Shown piece by piece: positions 10,923 to 21,314 of a DNA stretch of 64,000 nt. The translations under genes and the position numbers were made by a program. Source of the DNA: Sarcomyxa edulis. Taxonomy: Eukaryota > Basidiomycota > Agaricomycetes > Agaricales > Mycenaceae. The notes beneath the pieces are model-generated. The model was given only the letters and a program-made list of their open reading frames with translations. It had not been told where the DNA came from and ran no database searches. Within the stretch, counting starts at the first letter, position 1. Every line of letters begins with the position of its first letter. The stretch lies in contig QUOL01000002.1 in NCBI GenBank assembly GCA_009761415.1, forward strand, positions 2,046,001-2,110,000. The letters are read 5' to 3'.

Positions 10923-11981
10923 ATGCCTTCCAAAATCCTCTTCGTTTTCACCTCTGCTAGCAAGACATTGACCGGTGCACAAACCGTGAGTGGAGACCTA
11001 TACTGATACAAAGCTGGGCTGACGTTCTTCGCAGGGATGGTATCTTCCCGAAGCTGCCCACCCATACTATGTCCTCGCACCTCATCACTCCATCGACTTC
11101 GCCTCCCCTGCTGGCGGTCTTCCTCCCGTAGATGAGGGTAGTGTCCAGGTGAGTAGTTTCTATTCTACGCACTTTGTAAGAAGGCTGATAGTTCCTACCA
11201 GATGTTCAAAGACGACGTCAAATTCCTCGAAGACGCAACTGTAAAAGAGAAACTCGCAAACTCCAAGAAACTATCTGAGATCAATGTCAAAGACTAGTAC
11301 GTTCCTTTCTGGGTTCCCATTTGAAACTAGCATTGACATTGATTCTAGCGATGCCATTTTCTACGTTGGAGGCCACGGACCCGTCCTCGATCTTGCCTCC
11401 GACCCCGTCAACGCTAAACTCGCGTCCGAGGTGAGTATTTTAAGATCGTGCGCTGGTCCCTCGACTAACAAGAGTGCTCGTTTGCTAGTTCTACCAAGCC
11501 GGCAAGATCACTTCAGCTGTCTGTCACGGAACTGCGTAGGTCTTGTTGCCTGAATTCATCATATGCTTGACTCACAATCCGACCCTTGTAGTGCCCTTGT
11601 CGGCGCAGTTGACGCGTCAGGAAAGTCGATCTTCGTCGGCAAATCCTTCACGGGTTTCTCCAACCTTGAGGAAGAACAGGTCCAGAAAGTCAAGGTAGGT
11701 CGAGCGTGGTTCAGTGTCCAGTCTTATATGGTCGCTCATCTGCTATTCTGTCTTCAGGAGATCCCATTCCTACTTGAGGACAAGATCGCTGCCCTCGGTG
11801 GTAAATACGAGAAAGCAGCTGCTCCTTGGGGAGTGAGTAACATCTTAAATTTCGAGGTAGACGGCGAATCTGACATTGAGAATTACAGTCGCACGTCGTC
11901 GTCGACGGTAACCTCATCACGGGTCAGAACCCCGCGTCGGCTGAATCCTTGGGACAGGCTATCCTCAAGGCATTGAACTAG
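10923..11981 (+). CDS. HSP31: DJ-1/PfpI family protein, Hsp31-like glyoxalase III/deglycase
   Basis: Glutathione-independent methylglyoxal-detoxifying or chaperone-like enzyme of the cytosol. Eight exons (10923-10985, 11035-11148, 11202-11296, 11349-11430, 11489-11535, 11592-11694, 11758-11832, 11889-11981) give 223 aa. The nucleophile elbow is AVCHGTAAL with Cys130 followed by His131. Upstream are GWYLPEAAHPYYVL (Glu27 likely the family acid), FASPAGG and FYVGGHGPVLDL; downstream are FTGFSNLEEEQV and GQNPASAESLG. This combination defines the fungal Hsp31/class I DJ-1 subfamily. The gene keeps all expected catalytic residues and is intact. Confidence 0.92.
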
Positions 11982-12309
11982 AGGCCTTTGACGGACGCGA
12001 GAAAATGAAGTATTAGTATCAGCGTTGTATCGGCCCGCATGACGGAATGAATGTACATTAGGCCCAAATGAAGATCGTCGTGATCGTCCTCAGCCTTGGA
12101 AAGGGAATGCGCATTACCTCTAAAACTTGCATGTTAGTTATACTTGGATGAGATACCGATCTTGAAAAGTCAAACCCATGAATCAAGTCAAAAGTCAATC
12201 AACCAGTCGCCAAAATATCTGTCACTAGAGCCAACGCCAATGAAGGAAACAAAAAAGCAATCATTACAACTTGGGGTACAAAAGAACACACCGGAGGTGT
12301 AAGTAGTGT
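11982..12309. other. Intergenic region, convergent 3' ends
   Basis: 328 bp between the Hsp31-like stop and the two-RRM gene stop on the other strand. No gene or RNA structure seen. Confidence 0.4.
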
Positions 12310-13297
12310 TCATATGTACACCACAGACATGAGCCAGCCTTTTTTCAGGGTAAAGCCGTCCAGAGCTTCTTTGGCAGCAGACGCTAGGTCGGGCGATTCG
12401 AAGAAAACCTGGGCCATTTTTACTTGCGCACCCGTTGCGTTTGGTGTCGGAGACTGTGCAACTTGAGTCGTTTGGAAACCTTGGTATCTGAAAGACAATG
12501 TGCTCAAATCGATGGAATGAGACTCGAAGTATGACGGAACATACTGTTGGAATAGAACCGAAAGAACGTCATCTGTCACTTCTTGCGGTAGATTTGTACA
12601 TAGTAACCGTGCTGTTGGCATCTGTACTGGTACTGGCACTGCTCCTGAGGCGGCTTTCCGCGAAAGAAGGAAAGAAGAGACGTGAAGCGGATGATAATTG
12701 ATACTGGCAGATAATTCGACGTACAAGCTGATTTTCCGTTCTGCTGTGTCTCTTCTGCCTCGTCATCATCGTCAATCTCCATTTCCTCTTCCTCTTCTTC
12801 TGGTTTATCTCGCTTTGCCTGCCGTTCCCCATCTACCATTACCTCGTCGTCTCTCTGCCGCTTCACTTTCCCGTTCACATTGGCGTTTTGTATGGCGAGC
12901 GCTGCCGCGCTGACATTTGCGGAAGAGGGTGGAACAAAGTTGGGGTCTTCTCTCCTCGATGTCGCGTATGATTTTGATTTTGCATAATCGATGTGCTGTA
13001 GGGGTTTGTTGTCCAATGTGCTCAGATACAAATGGTACGATTATTGCTCACCAGTGGTTTATCGTAGAAGACCATTCCCTCACAAGCTCTCAGTGCCGAC
13101 GTGGCTCCCGCAAGATCGGTAAAGACGAGAAAAGCCTGGCCTCTCATTCTCTGACTTTTTGAGGCTACGATGTCGATAATTTTTCCATAGGTTGTGAAGA
13201 GGGCGAATAGCTGCGACCTTAGCTCGTCCTTGTTGACTTTGTCGTTGAGATTATTGAGGTATAAAGTTGTATTTGGCTGATTCGAGGACGAGGCCAT
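12310..13297 (-). CDS. U1A/U2B''-type snRNP protein with two RRMs
   Basis: Binds stem-loops of U1 or U2 snRNA in the spliceosome. Four exons (13297-13052, 12995-12725, 12653-12545, 12487-12310) give 267 aa. RRM1 starts TLYLNNLNDKVNKDELRSQLF and has RNP1 as RGQAFLVF; the peptide FYDKPLHIDYAKSKSYA matches the U1A/U2B''/SNF family end of RRM1. A long Lys/Glu/Asp linker follows (about 115-170). RRM2 begins ARLLCTNLPQEVTDDVLSVLFQQY and ends near the C-terminus, as in this family. Whether it serves U1, U2 or both (as in animals with a single SNF) cannot be told from sequence alone. An in-frame intron at 12544-12488 could be missed by naive translation. Confidence 0.88.
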
Positions 13298-13536
13298 GAT
13301 GGGGAGGAAGGGACGTTGAACACGTTCCCACGGGTATTGATTCTGCCAATTTTTGATGCAAGTTCTGGGTAAATTTAAAAATCGAAATCGAACTGGTCCT
13401 ACTGGGGAATTCAGGCTGTCGCTCTTTTCTACCTTCCAACTGCTGGCCGACCACTGGCCCTCCTCGAGCTGACTCTATATCCTCGTAATAGGCCACCCCA
13501 AAAAATTCCACCTTTTTCTTAACGAGTAACGATACA

Positions 13537-14862
13537 ATGGCCTCGCAATGGTTGCCCTCATACATGACCCCATTCTTCTCTCTTTCTTATCCGACTGATA
13601 CCCCCTCCGACCCTGACTCTTTCCCCAATTCCATCTACTACAACACAGGAGCCAACGACCTATGTCTCATAATTACCTGCATCGCAGTCATGGCTGCTCT
13701 CCGGGACGCACTTCGATTGGGTGTAATGGAGCCATTTGCGCGGTGGAAACTCTACCGGGATCTCCAGAGTACTAGGCTTAAAGCAGAGGGCAAGACGGCC
13801 AATGGGAATGGGAATGGAAAACTCACAAACGGACATGCTGCGCATGCAAACGGAAACGCTATGAAAATCCGCAGGAAGGAAGACCGCCAGATGCACAGAA
13901 GCGTGCTTAGGTTCGCCGAGCAAGGCTGGTCGGTCGTTTGGTATACCGTGCAATGGTCTTTCGGGCTTGTACGTGTCTCCCTATCCATCACAGCATTTGG
14001 ACGCGTCCTGATCTCTCTCTGAACGTGACCTGCAGTATGTTCATCGTAATCTACCCACTCGGATACTAGATCCAACTGATCTCTGGTTAAATTATCCCCA
14101 TATCCCTCTTGCGGCTCCTGTCAAATTCTACTATCTCACCCAAATTGCTTTCTATATCCACCAAGTACTAATTCTCAATGCTGAGGCTCGCCGGAAGGAC
14201 CATGTGCAGATGATGACCCACCACATTATCACGATCTTCCTTCTCTTCACAAGCTACTTCTGGAACTTCACTCGCGTCGGGTGTCTCATCATGGTTCTCA
14301 TGGACTGGTGTGACATTTTCCTACCAGTCAGTATTTCATTTCATCTCATATCGCCAAATACCATCGTCTGACGAGTAAGATATCCAGGCGGCCAAGATGA
14401 TGCGTTACATTGGTCTCCCACAAATTCTTCCCGACGCGACTTTCGCGTGCTTTCTTGTTTCATGGCTTATTACACGACAAATTCTCTTCCTGTTCGTCAT
14501 TATATCAACCTATACCGATTTACCGAGACTGGTGCCATACGAGTGGGCCCCAGAACGTGGCCGGTATTTATCGAAACAAGCATGGATAATATTTTGCGCG
14601 TTACTCTCAGCTCTACAGGTGATTCTTAAGCTCTCATTATGTACAGATTTTGTGTTAACATTGGCACGTAAAAGGTTCTACAGGCCATTTGGTTCTGGAT
14701 GATATGCCGAGTGGCCTGGAGGGTGCTCACTACAGGAGAGGGTGCTTCAGATGTTCGAAGCGATGATGAGAGGTAGGGTATTTCGTTGTCTTGGTTTCAT
14801 CTTTTGATTAATTTTAACTTGTTTCTAGTAGCGAGGAAGAGGATGAGAAGAAGAACTGTTGA
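13537..14862 (+). CDS. LAC1: Ceramide synthase (TLC domain, LAG1/LAC1)
   Basis: ER membrane enzyme that N-acylates long-chain bases with acyl-CoA to make (dihydro)ceramide. Five exons (13537-13968, 14036-14326, 14388-14618, 14684-14772, 14829-14862) give 358 aa. After a luminal N-terminus, helix 1 (LCLIITCIAVMAALRDAL) is followed by an Asn/Gly-rich loop. The TLC domain contains the Lag1p motif: FYYLTQIAFYIHQVLIL, then HVQMMTHHIITIFLL with the catalytic-type His pair, then VLMDWCDIFLPAAKM. C-terminal helices and an acidic Ser/Asp/Glu tail (SSEEEDEKK) follow; such tails are casein kinase 2 sites in the yeast enzymes. Head-to-head with the RRM gene, 239 bp apart. Confidence 0.93.
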
Positions 14863-15165
14863 TCTATTTTGTGGATGACTTACTACAGTAACTGACTTTT
14901 TAGCTTGTGTCATTGGCCACTAGCAGTATAGTACTCTTCCGAGTAGCTATAGAAAATGAGATTTAGATGGATATTTTTCAGCAAACTAGGTGCTAAACGG
15001 AGTTTAAGATCAAAGTCCTTCCTTATCGGGAACATCGCGAGCGTCAACTTCAAGGAGTGAGGCTCACGCCGCAGCGTTCATCATCGTCCTTTGTCTGATT
15101 TCGTCTTATCACTCTCAAGCTACTATCTCCACTCTCTTCTACACCGCAACAGCGACAACGATATT
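14863..15165. other. Intergenic region, LAC1 to SNF7
   Basis: 303 bp tandem spacer. It contains the LAC1 3' UTR and an AT-richer stretch before the SNF7 leader. No gene seen. Confidence 0.4.
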
Positions 15166-16066
15166 ATGATGGCAGGACTTATGAGTTACTTTGGAGGCAG
15201 ACGGGATCCCAAGAAATCCGCGAGGGAGGCTATCGTCACTCTGCGGCAGCAACTGCAAGTGATCGAGAAGAAAGAGGAATATCTACAACGGAAGATAGAA
15301 GAGGAGCTGAAGAAGGCCAAGGCAAACGCAGTCACTAATAAGCAAGGTAGGTAGGGCGGTCCTCTATGTTTTCGTCGAGTGAGACTGAGCTTGAGGCTGC
15401 ACTCCATACAGCCGCTACAGCTGCTCTTCGACGGAAGAAGGTCTCCGAGACAGAATTGGATCGATTAGCTGGTACACGACTGCAACTTGAGATGCAAATC
15501 AATACCCTAGAATCGGCCAACCTGAATGCGGAAACCATGGCTGCTATGCACTCAGCTTCGGTCGCACTCAAGGTCATTCATGGCAACCTGTACGTCCAAC
15601 ATGTGTTCTCCAACTTTGTCCCACCTACTTATGGTCATATAGTACGATGGATAAGGTGGATGCTACCATGGCCACTGTTAACGAGCAGCGAGAACTGGCA
15701 ACCGAGGTCGCAGAAGCGATTGCAGGCGGTGGGGGCTATAATCTGGATGTAGACGAGGTTGGTGTCATTTCAATTCTCAATGCACACCCATCTAACGTTT
15801 GTGATATCTGTACAGGACGCTTTGAAGGAAGAACTGGCCGCACTAGAAGAGGACGAACTTAACGAGCGGTTGATGGGCGCGGATCATGTACCAGTGCACA
15901 ATCCTGCTGGTTCAAGCAGTTTGGAAGAACGTGAGTCTTATCATGCATCCTACACATGTTTACGGTATCTCAAGCGCATCTCATCATAGCTCGGGGCCGC
16001 GTAGCGGTAGAAGACGACGAGGACGCACAGCTGAAGGAGCTACAAGCAGCTTTGGCCATGAATTAA
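15166..16066 (+). CDS. SNF7: ESCRT-III subunit SNF7/VPS32
   Basis: Forms membrane-constricting filaments in endosomal sorting and other scission events. Five exons (15166-15346, 15412-15589, 15643-15757, 15816-15930, 15990-16066) give 221 aa. The N-terminus MSYFGG, then RRDPKKSAREAIVTLRQQLQVIEKKEEYLQRKIEEE, is the hallmark amphipathic helix and basic alpha1. It continues with ATAALRRKKVSETELDRL, GTRLQLEMQINTLESANLN and NLTMDKVDATMATVNEQ. An acidic tail with the MIM-like helix DAQLKELQAAL comes near the end, as expected for autoinhibition and VPS4 binding. Two adjacent ATGs (15166, 15169) compete as start; either leaves the fold intact. Confidence 0.94.
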
Positions 16067-16506
16067 GGACTTCTCGTTTCCCCTTCATTTTGCTCTTCAC
16101 TCTGCTATATATTACCATCGACCGGGTGACTTCTCTTTCACACTTGTTTTCTATCCACGTCTACCTTCTCGAACCATGTCTTAATATCACCACCAGCAAC
16201 GCCGTTCAATGTACTATGTTCCAACAGTTTTTTTCAAATTATTTTTGTGGATAAACATCGATATTTCAAAGGAAAGCAAGACTTAGCAGGCGGCACAAGA
16301 AAAAACGCTGCGATATGTGTACAATGTGTTAAATTAAGACAGAATGGCCATGATCAAGTATCTGGTGGTGGAGATTGCGGGTATGTTTCGATGGTCACGA
16401 TGCCGGTGGTAAGTTACGAAGCGATTGTAAATGTCGGCTAGGAATGGAGAGAGAGACTCAGAAGATCGTAATCTATATAGAGTTCAGAGGGTGGGGGTGG
16501 GCGGAG
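16067..16506. other. Intergenic region, convergent 3' ends of SNF7 and NEM1
   Basis: 440 bp with pyrimidine-rich and poly-T patches near 16218-16240. No gene seen. Confidence 0.4.
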
Positions 16507-18014
16507 TCATGAGAAACCGCGGATGCCCAAGACTCGTCTCACATCACTCGTAAACCGTAGAGAATCAAGGACGGGTAACAGATCGAGCAGGGCTTCGTCT
16601 GATGGGTCGTGCGTCCATCCCTCTATTGGAATACCATTTGCTGGGAGTAAAAGAATTGATTAGCGATGAGTTGAATGTCAATAATGTGTCTACTCACCTT
16701 CGTTGACGTGATAACTGATGGGAGAATTATCTACGAGACAAACACGCGAAAGATCTTGCTCGACAATGGCCAAGTCTTTGGTATAAGAGCCGTTGGGTAA
16801 CTGAGTACATGACTGTAGGAACACAATCAGCAATACAGTGCAAGAAAGCTTCTCGGCATGACTTACATCTCGAAAGAGACGCCGGGCAAGAATTCCACGT
16901 CCAGCGTCGAGCCAGTCAATGACGGGGTCCGCGTACTCTTGCATGGACGCGGTAAAGATGACGAGTGTGTACCATCCCGAGACCTAAGTCAAGCAAAGTT
17001 CAGTGATCAGATCCGGTCTATTTTGAGAGTCAGAGAAATACTGACCGTTCGAAGAAAGAAATCAACGAATGGTCTCTTGTACACATGATAAATAGTGCTT
17101 CGACCACCCAAGACGACTTCCACCATATGTCCTGTACCTTTGTTCCGATTTCCAAATGTGCCTATTCCCAAGAGACCTGAGCCTCCGTTCACAGACGAGA
17201 AGAGCGGTCGTGACGTCGAGTGTATGAGTGTTTCATCGAGGTCCAGGACGAGAGTTTTCGGTAGATGGAAGGGTGTCTTTCGGGCAGGGAGGCTAGGGGT
17301 CGATGATCGAGACGCGCCCGCTGGTAGATCAGTTGTTTGAGTTATAACGATAGAAGATGATGAGGATGTCACAGAAAGGTAGCTGGACGACGGTTCTGGT
17401 TTCGAGTCGGGTAGTTCGGGGGATCTATTGAGGAAGGGAAATGCAGTATGGCGACCTGCTGGTAGAGGAGGAGGTATTGGTGGAGGAGGGGTCGGTGGGG
17501 TTTCCTGTAGTAAAGGTACACGTTCCTCGTCGGTAGTTCGATCCTTGATTTCCTGAGTCAAAACAGTCTGCCCTACGATCTCACGCTTGCTCCCCACAGT
17601 GCCCGTCCTCTTGAAAGAAGCCCAAGTTGCACATAGAGCATCCCATGCGAGTGCGAAGACCCGAATAAAGAATATTCTCTTGATCACCGTCTCTAATTTT
17701 GACACTGGGCGTGTTTGAGACTCCAAAGATGGGGATGCCGGTGAAATCAAAGCTCTTTGGGAAGCAAGGGTAACAAAATCGGGGGACGAAGCTGAGCGAG
17801 AGCGAGGGGACGTCCTGGTATGGCGAGAAGATGGAGAGAAGAAGAGGGACTTTGTAGACCAGGTAGATACGCGTTTCAAGGACGAGTTTTGTTGTGAAGC
17901 AGGGGTATGTTTGTCGGAAAGAAAGGAAGCATGCTCTGCTGTTGGAGTTGAATTTGGAGTCTTTGGGGATGCCAACACGTCGAACTGGCGTGAAAGATAG
18001 GCAAGAGAATTCAT
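16507..18014 (-). CDS. NEM1: NEM1-like nuclear envelope phosphatase (NIF/FCP1 homology)
   Basis: Catalytic subunit of the Nem1-Spo7 complex that activates lipin at the nuclear/ER membrane. Four exons (18014-17046, 16983-16867, 16812-16698, 16640-16507) give 444 aa. A long Ser/Pro-rich N-terminus surrounds one hydrophobic segment ([20 protein letters not shown], about 112-132) that may anchor it. The phosphatase domain begins [15 protein letters not shown], with both aspartates of the DxDxT motif. It continues with [39 protein letters not shown] and ARRLFRDSC, then [23 protein letters not shown]. The C-terminus [19 protein letters not shown] matches the family. A poly-Pro run (near 173-185) is notable. 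Confidence 0.9.
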
Positions 18015-19222
18015 CAGACCCTATGGCACTTGGCCACAAGTTGGGCAGGAGGTCGTGGCAGAAGAGCAGCAAGCGTGAAATTGGCGATCAAAATAAAACT
18101 TGAAGTAGCTATATAAGGACGAGAACTTTATGGTGGAACGACTCTTGCCCCAACTCCCATCGATCTCCCAGGGGTACCCCAACCGACAACCACACCTCCA
18201 GCTCTCACCTACCTTGGTCCGGCAGTCGTACCACTCGGTTGAGCTCCGACGCTCGACGAACGTTGCAATCCCACAAGACGTTACAAAACGTTATAAATAT
18301 TATATAGCGTCTACTCGTGAGCACCATCAACTGATCAGTTTCTTTGACTTCTAGTAGTCTCATGACGGAAAGCCACTCTTTACCCCGAATGCCATAATGT
18401 ATAACAATTGTTCGGCGAGGTCATCCTCAATGGTTTCCCAAGGACGAGGGTAGCGAATAGCGTGCTTCCGCACGTTGGATTTCTTCTTCAGTTGGGGGTG
18501 GCGGTAAGGTATCTAGATCCATCGACCCCAGATGGCTAGAGGGAGCATATCGATTACCCCAGCGGAATGTATATGGGCGGAAACAGCACTGCGGTCCGTA
18601 ACATCCTGTCTTTGTGAGCGTTTGACTTCTGGTGGAGTCTCACATTGCCCAGGATTATTTGAGAGCGACGTGGTGCCCCCGGATGCGTTCTAAGGATCGT
18701 GGTCGCGTCGTACTCACGAGGACTCAACGGCTCTCCCTCGTATTATGCTTCTGGAGTTCCTGTTACGAAATCAGAGCCGGTGCAGCCTTGTGTCTGCCCT
18801 TATTTTCTCCTATCGATTCGAGAGCAAGTACTGGTATCATTTTTTCGAATGACCTGCCTGCGACTATATTTCACGATTAGTGTTCTTCGAACCGAGGGTC
18901 GATATTTGTCTGGTTACTCGCGCGCAGATTCTGTGAGACGAATGAGGTTGTAGCTTTCGACATGTCAGCCGAAGACGGTCGAAATCTGCTAGCATACTGC
19001 TATTTAGATTTCTTGGGGAAAGAGCGCGACTCGGAGGACTTGATCTAGAGGGCGCAACGCGCTCCTTTCCAAGCCATCTCGAAGTCGCGATTATAAAAAG
19101 CATGTGATCTGGCGCGTCCAGTTGTCACAGTACGCGTGGAAGCGTCAACTCCTAGCTATCATCGTCCTCTCAAGAGTACACATTTTGGTACAACTATTGT
19201 GATTACCATCTCAGGTACTTAT
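18015..19222. other. Intergenic region, 1.2 kb
   Basis: Lies between the NEM1 start and the stop of the ubiquitin-like/SH3 gene (both minus). It includes an AT-rich stretch near 18290-18305. Open frames of 60-85 codons occur in all directions but none looks coding, and I find no repeats or RNA folds by eye. Confidence 0.4.
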
Positions 19223-21097
19223 TCAACAGAAAATTCTAGTCTCATCCAAATAACGCGCCTTCTCCGCCCTACCCTTCACATGGGTAACACGACACTTATA
19301 CGCAACTTTCGTCGGTTTTACGCTCAGTGTAAACGACATTGGCACTTCCTTAGGGAGCCCACCTTGCCCACCTTGACCTGTATCCTCCGTGAGCGACCAA
19401 TGGGCGGTATCATTATTCTTGATCGTCCCTGCGATCTTCATCTGCGTCCGACGTGTCGCCGACTGCGCTTCCTCCACCTCGTGTTTCCATTCAGCGTTGA
19501 TAGTGACCCCTTCGCGCTCCAACCCACCGCTGACGGATTTGGACGTATTGTCTGTCTTCTCGATTTCGGTCTGTGTTAAAGGACCAAGCTGCTCTTTTGG
19601 TTGAATATCTCTGACTAGATTACCCTTGTCAAACGTGAGTGTGAGGACAACAGATGAGATACGTCTGGGATGGGCTGGGCAGCATTTGAGGAGAACATCC
19701 ACGAGCGGACGTTCCCCTGTTATGGGGTTTATCGTTACTGCGACCTCTACAAAGCTGAGTCCCTTATCGCCAAGATTGACAGTGAAAAATTGTGGAGAGA
19801 TTTTCGGGTACGGGAATTCGGGGAGTGTCAAGTTCGGAATCTCGTCAGGAAGCTTAGGAATAACAGACAAAGTATTGTGGTCTTCGGATTCCGTCTTGCT
19901 ACGATTGATTTTGCTTGGTTTGTAGAGTCGGCGGAGTGGCTTGGTCAGGAATCCCAACGCGGACGTGGCTCCGGGAGCTGCAATAGGTGACTTGGGCTGA
20001 TAGTCACGGCTGGAGGGAGGCTCTACAATCAAGAGAGGTAAAGGCTCAGCGCCCAGCTCAGCACGAAATTCGTCATCCAGAATCCTACGTCATGTCGTAA
20101 GTATGCATCAAACAGCGTTGGTCAATAAACCGAAATCTCTCAACGTACCGGAAGATAGAAACAAAATTACGAGGTATAAAAGCACCCTCAAAGTGAGACT
20201 GATCCAACTCTCCGCGATACCAGTTTTTATGGACTAGATCTTTGATGAAAACCACTTGTCCACGTTCTAAAGGCAAGCCTTGGATGTCGTCATCCTGGAA
20301 GAGATGTCTTGACCTTAGAGAGCGGCATACACAGAAGAAAAGTAATACCATACTCTCATATTTCCGTCCCAACTGCGAAGAACAATCGCGTGTGCTTTCG
20401 TCGGAATGCCACCGCCTCCTCTCAGCCTAAGGTTAAGGTGAAGTGTAGCCTCACTTGTGATGCCATACGAGACCAAAGTTAGATGGTCCTCCAATTGCTG
20501 ACCTCTTTTAACTACGAGGCCCTGATTCGGACCTATGTGTATGAATTTCGTGAATAAACTTGTTTTGACAGAAAAGCAACAGAAAAGACATCAATAGTAC
20601 CGAGTATGAGACGTTGAGTATCTATGCATATGGATCAGTGAGTCAGTCTCTTGTTGCGTAAAGAGCAGCGAAAAAGACGGTACCAGTCGGAATTCCTTCC
20701 TTTTCCCGTATCATCTCTTTCAACATCCAACATGTGTACTCAGGACTGACTGATAGAGTTATGGTTTTTCCAGTCAATGTCTTGACGAAGACCTTGAAGC
20801 GATGCAGATTTAAGAATACAGTACTGTCCTCCTCAATGTTGTACTTTTCGAACGTCATATTGTCGTCGAGTCGCAGCATTCCATCAGGCCCATCTTTCCC
20901 GATCTCGAGAGTTTGTTCATCTGTCAAGGTATATCATATCAATGTACGCTGTAAGACTTGAGAGTTAATTCGATCGTACCTATGGGTATCCCTTCTGTAT
21001 CCTCGATATCGGACTTCAGGCTATGAATAGTGTCCCTGAGCTGGACGTCGTACGAGAGGCGCCTCCCGCTGGCATTTTGAACCAGGATACAAACCAT
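19223..21097 (-). CDS. Tandem ubiquitin-like / SH3 / beta-domain fusion protein
   Basis: Five exons (21097-20980, 20920-20684, 20532-20354, 20294-20149, 20084-19223) give 513 aa, all junctions GT-AG and in phase. Residues 1-80 align with ubiquitin ([20 protein letters not shown] start, [27 protein letters not shown] end) but lack a diglycine end. Residues 81-158 are a second ubiquitin-like domain: residues 84-95 ([12 protein letters not shown]) are identical to ubiquitin, followed by [15 protein letters not shown] and [11 protein letters not shown], so the LRLRGG tail is kept inside the chain. Residues 165-228 form an SH3 domain ([44 protein letters not shown]). The last about 285 residues are beta-rich, with a linker PLRRLYKP and a core ([47 protein letters not shown]). 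I do not recognise this last part. A protease cut after Gly158 would release a ubiquitin-like tandem and an SH3 protein (inference). Confidence 0.8.
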
Positions 21098-21314
21098 GGC
21101 AGAGAGAAATAGGGAGAGCAGCGTGCGAATGGCGCACGTCCGACAACGCTTCTTCCATGATGTTTTGTAAACACGTCAAAGAGTCTTCACATTTGGAAAA
21201 GAAATAGAAAGAAATGTCCAACTCGACGAATATAAAGTTCATGTTTGGTTCATGTGATCAGGCGCGTCCGTGAATTTGAAAATTTAGTCACAGTACACGT
21301 CCAGTCACAATATG

